Shown here: in pieces, positions 58,617-64,000 of the stretch
Position numbering within the stretch: the first letter of the stretch is position 1
Layout of the letters: each line of letters begins with the position of its first letter
From: Cunninghamia lanceolata
Lineage: Eukaryota > Streptophyta > Pinopsida > Cupressales > Cupressaceae
Assembly (NCBI GenBank): GCA_027924645.1
Contig: BSBN01000037.1
Span: 434,001 to 498,000 of the forward strand
Length of the DNA stretch: 64,000 nucleotides
Direction of reading: 5' to 3'
Position numbers and translations under genes: made by a program
Notes under the pieces: model-generated
Seen by the model: the letters and a program-made list of their open reading frames with translations, nothing else
Database searches by the model: none
What the model was told of the DNA's origin: nothing

Positions 58617-59197
58617 TCTACACGCTTTTTGAGGCATGAAAAATGACGAACAGAAGTGGATGCGAATTGAAATTCCGGACAAAACACTGCAGGTAGGCCG
58701 AACAGAACTGAACTGGCACAAATTTCGAAACAGGTATGCTGCACGAAAAATGGTGCATGGAAAACGATGCACCAAAAAAAGGACGAAAACCCAGAAATCT
58801 GCTCTAAAAACCCACCAGGAATATGTCTTCGTAAAAAATTTTCGTCAAATTTTTGAGGGTCAAAACCCTAGATGAAAAAATTCCGTGTACTAGGCATTCA
58901 GAAAGTTCAGAAAACCAGAAAAAAATTCGGACGAAGACCCAGAAATCTGCTCGAAAAACCCACCAAGAATGTCTTCGAAAAAAAAATTTCGTCAAATTTT
59001 TGAGGGTCAAAATCCTAGACGAAAAATTTCCGTGCCCTAGGCACTCAGCAAATTCGAAAAACAGGAAGTCTGCAGAAAAAAAAATCCGGCCTCACCGAAA
59101 AAAAACAAGAACCAACCAAAGAGCCCAAAACAAATTCGAGATTTCGAAAAAAAATTGAATAATTTCGAATGAAATTATGTTTTCGAAGTCGAAGCAA
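58617..59197 (-). other. Copia 5' leader with 148-bp tandem duplication
   Basis: About 580 bases between the primer site and the gag ATG. A unit beginning GGACGAAAACCCAGAAATCT at 58781 recurs at 58929 (offset 148 bp) in diverged form, carrying AAAAACCCACCA, TTTTGAGGGTCAAAA and CCTAGACGAAAA. Confidence 0.75.
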
Positions 59198-59209
59198 GCT
59201 CTGATACCA
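59198..59209 (-). other. Copia primer-binding site (initiator tRNA-Met type)
   Basis: Plus strand GCTCTGATACCA, that is TGGTATCAGAGC on the minus strand, directly adjoining the 5' LTR. Confidence 0.95.
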
Positions 59210-59437
59210 TAATACACAGGTAAATGGCAGAATGCTAGATGATATTCACATAGAGCAAAGGCTCTTAAATAGGTTACAAGTAATTACAAAGAAAGCAAGT
59301 TTCTATATTTAGAAACTGCCAAAGATTGCCAGAGATCGACACACGATCTTGTCATAATTACATACTGTTACAAGAAACTGACCATTAACTAAAAATAGGA
59401 GATTCTAAGTATCAACAAATAAAAGAATATCTTAATA
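59210..59437 (-). repeat. 5' LTR of the 5.4-kb Copia
   Basis: 228 bp, the partner of 54023-54250. Confidence 0.95.
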
Positions 59438-59442
59438 ACTCA

Positions 59443-60146
59443 ATGGGCCAAGTGGTTACCCCTTGCAGAATGGTGGTACAATACCTATAATTCTTTGACC
59501 AAGATGACACCGTATGAAGTTGTGTATGGCCAACCTCTGCCATCCCTCGCTTCCTAATTGCTAAGCAGTTCCAAGGTACGAGTTGTTGATTCAACTCTCA
59601 ACAACCAGGAGTATCTCCTTTGAACTCCTAAGGACAACTTGGCCTTGGCTTAGAACTGTATGAAACAACAAGTAAATCAACATTGTTATGAGTGCACATT
59701 CATCGAAGGGGACTTGGTCTTCTTGCATATTCAACCATATAAGCAAAAATATCTCAAACTTATAGGCAGACAAGAATTAGTGCCAAATTCTATGGACCCT
59801 TTCAGATACTACAATGGGTGGGCAAAGTGGCCTAAAATTGGATCTCCCTCTGTCCTCCAAAATGCGTCTTGTTTGCCATGTCTCCTATTTAAAGAAGGTA
59901 CATGGACAACATGTTCACATTCAATTAGTGCTTCTTGAATTAAGTGACAGAGGTTATATCATCTTTAGGCCAAAAGCTATTTTGGGCCAATGATCATGCC
60001 AACTCTATACCCACACCATCATAGGGGTTTTGGTCCAGTGACGAGGATTGCAGTTGGAAGAACACTGCTTGAGAACCTCTCCACCAACTTTAGGAGCAAT
60101 TTCCATAGTTCAAGCCTTGAGGATAAGGCTTTCCAAGATGAGGGCA
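59443..60146 (+). pseudogene. Ty3/Gypsy chromovirus-like integrase C-terminus (3' part of 51661 remnant)
   Basis: Directly after the duplicated ACTCA the interrupted integrase resumes: QWAKWLPLAEWWYNTYNS, KMTPYEVVYGQPLP, then FIEGDLVFLHIQPYKQKYLKL and a degraded C-terminal tail ending SSSLEDKAFQDEG, which resembles the end of a chromodomain. Stops are present. The tail runs straight into the polypurine tract and LTR at 60147. Confidence 0.88.
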
Positions 60147-60554
60147 TGTTAGGACCCTTACGTCCTAACCCTTTATTATTTTGAGCATTGTAATAATCAT
60201 AGTTTAGTTATTTAGTTGACTTTACTTTGTGGGGATGTATCCCACATGCATCACATGAAGTAATAATTTAATGAGTTCATGTTAAGTGGTTAGATTTATC
60301 CCACATTGGCTGTACCTCATAAGACACTCCCTGTGAGGCCTTTATATGAATGTTGCAATAAAGAGAAGATCATCTTGGAATCATATTTTGTAATAGAGCT
60401 TTGCTCTTAAGGAGGTTGGCCCCTCGAAGAGGCCGGTGATACTTGTTTTTGATATTTGAATATCAACATATTTGCAGATATTTTCCAAGCAATGTGTTCT
60501 TTTCCACATGTTGTTGCTTCTGTTTGATAATATTTTGCAGATGAGATCCCAACA
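60147..60554 (+). repeat. 3' LTR of the chromovirus-like Gypsy element
   Basis: Follows AAGATGAGGGCA (a polypurine tract). Starts TGTTAGGACC and ends GATCCCAACA, near-perfect inverted ends, 408 bp. The matching 5' LTR is not in the window. Confidence 0.75.
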
Positions 60555-61983
60555 GTCTTAATAAAAATAACTCTATAGGAAACCTTCTGCCCATGTGAAA
60601 AATTTAAAAACCAGTCAACTGGCTTACTATTGCGAGTTTGGTTTTGCTTAGACGGTTATCAATAAATTGATGAGCACTTAGTGATACTGGGGGGGGGGGG
60701 GGGGTGAATCAGTATAAAATAAAACTTCTACTTTCAACCTTAATCAATCACAATAAACCACTTAAATAAGATCTAGCAATTTAAGGCACAGAGACAACAC
60801 AAGATTTTACGTGGAAACCCTTGCGGGAGAAAACCACGGCAAAATATTGCTTGTATATATCTTATTTATCTTCTTCTCTTTCTTGTAGGCTCCAACCTAC
60901 TTTACATACAAATAGTGAGCTTCAACTCACAGGATACACCAATCTCCACTTGACAGAATTATAGGCACCGACCGATTGGAGGTTTAAACCCCCACACAAA
61001 CTGAGCTCCAACCTAGCAAGAGGCTCCAACCTCTATTTGATAGGTTCCAACCTATTGATCCTTCAATGGCTGATATGATATACTCCTTCACACAAATCTG
61101 TTCCAAACTATAAATCCTTTCACAATCCACACAAATCTGATTCAATCAATAATCTCTTCCTTCTCAAATCTGAATATTATCAATTCAATTTACCAGCATA
61201 TATCCTTTCCTTTTATCACACAAATATCTTCAATATAAATCAGATTTACTCTTCATATTTCTGCTCTTCCTCTTCCTTATACTCAGAAAATATTCATTGA
61301 TTGCTTGCTTTTAAAACACAAATATTCTCACCATATATATCTTCACAATGGATATGTCTCTTGTAATACCTCTACAAGGGATCGCACCTCTTCTCAATGT
61401 AATCACTTCCTCTTAAAGAATAATCGCTGCCTTGACAAAACATATGTTTATCTTTATTAAACGCTGCTCTTTATGAGTACAAATCGCTGCCTTAACAAAT
61501 GCAGATTGTATCCTTCATAATCGCATCATATTAGTCTTTAATCAGCGCACATCACATCTATATAAATATAGAGCATTTTATCCATTAAGTCATCCAGGAT
61601 ATTAAGCATGAGGTCGGCCATATAATCTGCATGAAGTCGGCCTATGTTGGAGAGTCGGCTCTCTTGAGAAATTTGAAATTTAAATCTTTAATTTTAAATA
61701 AAGTCTTATCTCCTTTAGGCGCCAAGAGATATATGGGTCGGCCCATGTAAAATGCACATTATCTTTTCCAAAACCAAGTCGGCTCATGACACTTCTCCAA
61801 TGTTTAAATCTTTAATTTAAACATGCAATGGTAATGTGTAACGGATATTCTCTTGTTTGCTTTGCTCTCCAACAGGAATGTATAACGGTTAACTCCTCAT
61901 TGTAACGGGCCATACTTTACCTTGACATCAATGACCTTACTTATGACTTCATCCTTTGACATCAATGACAACGTATTCCAACA
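60555..61983 (-). other. Non-coding; holds the 3' LTR of the following Copia remnant
   Basis: No gene. A run of 16 G residues lies at 60689-60704. The right edge, CCAACA at 61983, is the start (TGTTGG on the minus strand) of the 3' LTR of the Copia at 62200-62902, since a polypurine tract abuts it. The left edge is uncertain. TGTTGGAGAG near 61634 would give an LTR of about 350 bp, but a longer LTR is possible. Confidence 0.45.
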
Positions 61984-61998
61984 ATCTCCCCCTTTGTC
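61984..61998 (-). other. Polypurine tract of Copia remnant
   Basis: The plus strand reads ATCTCCCCCTTTGTC, that is GACAAAGGGGGAGAT on the minus strand, a typical Copia polypurine tract beside TGTTGG. Confidence 0.75.
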
Positions 61999-62199
61999 AT
62001 TGATGGCAACCCAATTTTGATTATAACTTCTTTTCTGCATTGCTCCCCTTGGCTGTACTACTCCCCCTTTCTCAGGCTTCCCCTTGCTCTAACTCTCCCC
62101 CTTCGACATCAATGGCAAAAGGGTCTTCCAACTATCTTTGAACTTTCCATGGAGCTACAAAATAATGTTGTGGGTAGCTCCCCCTGAATATATACTTCC

Positions 62200-62902
62200 C
62201 TTTAATGAACGGATGAGTGTCGGACCACTCCCAACTTTTCCCTTAAATGCTCAAATGTGTCCTTTGGAAGTGGCTTTGTAAATATGTCTGCAATCTGTTC
62301 CTTTGTAGTAATATACTCCAACTTAACCCGTTCCTCTGCCACCTACTCTTTCAAAAAGTGATACTTTATGGGAATATGCTTAGCCCTTGAATGCATCACT
62401 GGATTCTTCGAAATATTAATTGCACTTGTATTGTCACAAAATATGGTGATAGGATGATCATATTCTATTTTGATGTCCTTTAATGTTTGCCTCATTCACA
62501 ACACTTGAGTGCGACATGATGCTGCTGCAATATATTCTGCTTCTGCGGTAGATAGGGAAACTGATGCTTTCTTTTTGCTCATCCATGATACAAGGTTATT
62601 GCCAAGAAAGAACGCTCCTCCACTTGTACTCTTCCTATCATCAATACTGCTTGTCCAATCCGCATCTGTGTATGTTGCTAGAGTAAAATCTTTGCCACTT
62701 GGATGGGTATCCGTTTACTACTTGAACATGTGTTTCCTTTGGTGCAGCTTGAAATCTTGCCACCATTCCAACTGCTTGCATAATATCCAGTCTTGAGGCT
62801 GTCAAGTACAAAAGACTTCCAATCATTGATCTATAAAGCGTTTGGTTTGCTATAGGCGACTCATCACTCAACTTACATCTTGTTATCATGGGGGTACTGA
62901 CA
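62200..62902 (-). pseudogene. Copia RNase H remnant
   Basis: From right to left: FHVSTPMITRCKLSDESPIA, QTLYRSMIGSLLYLTASRLDI and VARFQAAPKETH are the end of the reverse transcriptase connection. RNase H follows with DWTSSIDDRKSTSGG, SWMSKKKASVSLSTAEAEYIAAASC, FCDNTSAINISKNPVMHSRAKHI and an end reading YITTKEQIADIFTKPLP. A TGA in place of Trp (QVL*MRQTL), another stop and at least one frame break make it a pseudogene. It is cut on the right at 62903 by another LTR element, so the rest of pol is not visible. Confidence 0.88.
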
Positions 62903-64000
62903 TGAAATGTCCCGAGTAGAGTTTTGACCAAATTTTCTGAATTTCCAAATTCCTCAATTGAAACCCTAGGACTGAATTCTGATTTCTTTATTTCAGATCT
63001 AAGCATCTACTTATACCATCCAATTATCATACCAATTGCATCATAAACAACATGCCAAATTGTACAATCAAACCCTAGTTGAATTACACAATCCACACTA
63101 GGAAGATAGCCAAAATGATGGACAAATGAAATCAGAATACTGCTGCTATGAAATCAGATTGATCAATGGCACAATTACATCAATTTGCAAGGATCTTTCA
63201 TAGCCAAATTACATCCAAAGGTTGATGTTACTAATGCAGAGATGAATGATGAATATCACATACCAATTATGATGTCAAATTGTCAAAACAAGGGAGCGAA
63301 CCTCTTCAAATCAAATCGGCCTACAATGGAATGATGAATGAAGTCATGTTGTCTTCAAATGATGGTATGTGATGCCAAAAGCTGTTGTCCAGATGTCTGC
63401 TAGCTGATCGGCCTCCTTTTGTGATGACAGATGAAGTATCAAACGATCAAAATGCAAGGCCAAACATGGGTGAACTCTTCCCAAAAATCCAGCGCACCCT
63501 AGAACAAAGAATGGGCACTCAAAGTGGTGGCAGCTAGGGTTTGTAAGTCTATGCCAAAGCTGAAAGTGAACTCACTGCTGGAGGAATCAGATCTGCCATG
63601 AAAATCGGCGCTCACAACATGGAATCCAATCTTCAAAAGGTGGCACTCAAGCATGTAATCAAACGGCTCTCTTAGATCTTCAATGTCTTCAACAAAGCCT
63701 TCAACAATGATATTCAAATCTGCAATGAAAGATAGATCTTGAATGCACAAACAAATCTTCAAATTCTCCAATGAAGTGCAAGTGTGAACTCCGTGTGAAT
63801 CCACCTCTGTGATGCAATTGGGTTTTCGTCCAATTCCACCTTCTTCCACAAGGGTTTTCGTCCTTGGAAAGTCTTGCAATACAATTGCCAAGCAAAATGC
63901 CAAAGTTGCCAAAAGTTCATGATGATGAAATGAGGCTCCGAAAACCTTATTTTATATTTGGGTTTTCTTTTTCCTCCGAGATAGGCCGACAAATTCAAAT
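62903..64000. mobile_element. Probable LTR of another retrotransposon, cut by the window end
   Basis: The Copia frame stops abruptly where TGAAATGTCCCGAG begins. LTRs with TGxxATGTCC starts also occur at 44425 in this window. The sequence to 64000 has no readable pol. Open frames such as that at 63499-63912 (minus) have no recognisable domain. The element's other end lies outside the window. Confidence 0.45.

Larger units (their letters stand above)
54018..59442 (-). mobile_element. Near-intact Copia retrotransposon with TSD, nested in a Gypsy integrase
   Basis: Two 228-bp LTRs (54023-54250 and 59210-59437) differ at only five positions. They are flanked by ACTCA at 54018-54022 and 59438-59442. 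On the minus strand the primer site TGGTATCAGAGC (59198-59209) directly follows the 5' LTR and the polypurine tract TAAGGGAGGG (54251-54260) directly precedes the 3' LTR. The order gag, protease, integrase, reverse transcriptase, RNase H defines Copia. The ends are TATTA...TAATA rather than TG...CA, unusual for LTRs. The coding region has one frameshift, four nonsense codons and one in-frame 261-bp duplication. The low LTR divergence makes it one of the youngest insertions in the window. Confidence 0.96.

Noticed and set aside
61634..61983. A short 350-bp LTR bounded by TGTTGG...CCAACA
   Set aside because: Only 6-bp ends with no partner copy. Kept as a possibility in the region entry but not called.
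63499..63912. 137-codon minus-strand frame near the window end
   Set aside because: No recognisable domain and it lies within sequence that looks like an LTR or leader.
1..64000. tRNA, rRNA or CRISPR-like features
   Set aside because: None seen. The only tRNA-related matches are the 12-base primer-binding sites of retroelements, and no regular spacer array exists.

Overview
The window looks like a piece of a large, repeat-choked plant nuclear genome. Conifer or other gymnosperm is an inference from the very sparse host genes, long introns, old and deeply nested LTR retrotransposons, and a degenerate interstitial tract of plant-type telomere repeat (CCCTAAA). Only one ordinary host gene is convincing: a plus-strand, intron-containing gene for a membrane-anchored DnaJ (J-domain) protein, with six coding exons from 28747 to 33527. 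Its start, splice phases and HPD motif are all consistent. Its 3' exons are not visible in this window. No tRNA, rRNA, CRISPR or bacterial-type features were seen.

Layout, left to right. 1-3.3 kb: AT-rich DNA with one decayed ORF of unknown identity. 3.3-4.8 kb: GA/CT microsatellites around a (CCCTAAA)-like tract. 4.8-7.6 kb: remnant of an LTR element ending in a candidate LTR. 8.6-11.05 kb: 5'-truncated Copia pol with its 3' LTR. 11.7-15.4 kb: decayed Tat-like Ty3/Gypsy pol on the minus strand. 15.9-25.5 kb: a structurally complete 9.6-kb LTR element (TSD ATTTT) with a Pro/Ser-rich, G-patch-containing broken ORF but no recognisable reverse transcriptase or integrase. 25.5-26 kb: palindromic AT repeats. 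28.7-33.5 kb: the DnaJ gene.

35.5-50.3 kb is one nested nest. A minus-strand LINE ORF2 is split in two places. A 1.56-kb TRIM-like element (TSD CATCC) sits in its C-terminal part. An 11.3-kb Gypsy element sits in its reverse-transcriptase domain. The Gypsy 3' LTR contains a solo LTR, which itself contains a 2.1-kb hAT transposon (8-bp TSD GCACAAAC). A second solo LTR splits the Gypsy RNase H/integrase linker. 51.7-60.55 kb: a decayed chromovirus-like Gypsy element split by a nearly intact 5.4-kb Copia element (TSD ACTCA). 60.6-64 kb: remains of another minus-strand Copia element, itself interrupted at 62903 by a further LTR.

The elements look functionally related in two cases. The TRIM-like element has LTRs clearly related to those of the 5.4-kb Copia, suggesting a parasite/helper pair. 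The 9.6-kb pol-less element shares untranslated sequence with the Tat-like pol next to it. Nearly all pol genes carry stop codons or frameshifts, so none of the visible elements is autonomous as it stands. All family names are from motif recognition by eye; no database search was run.
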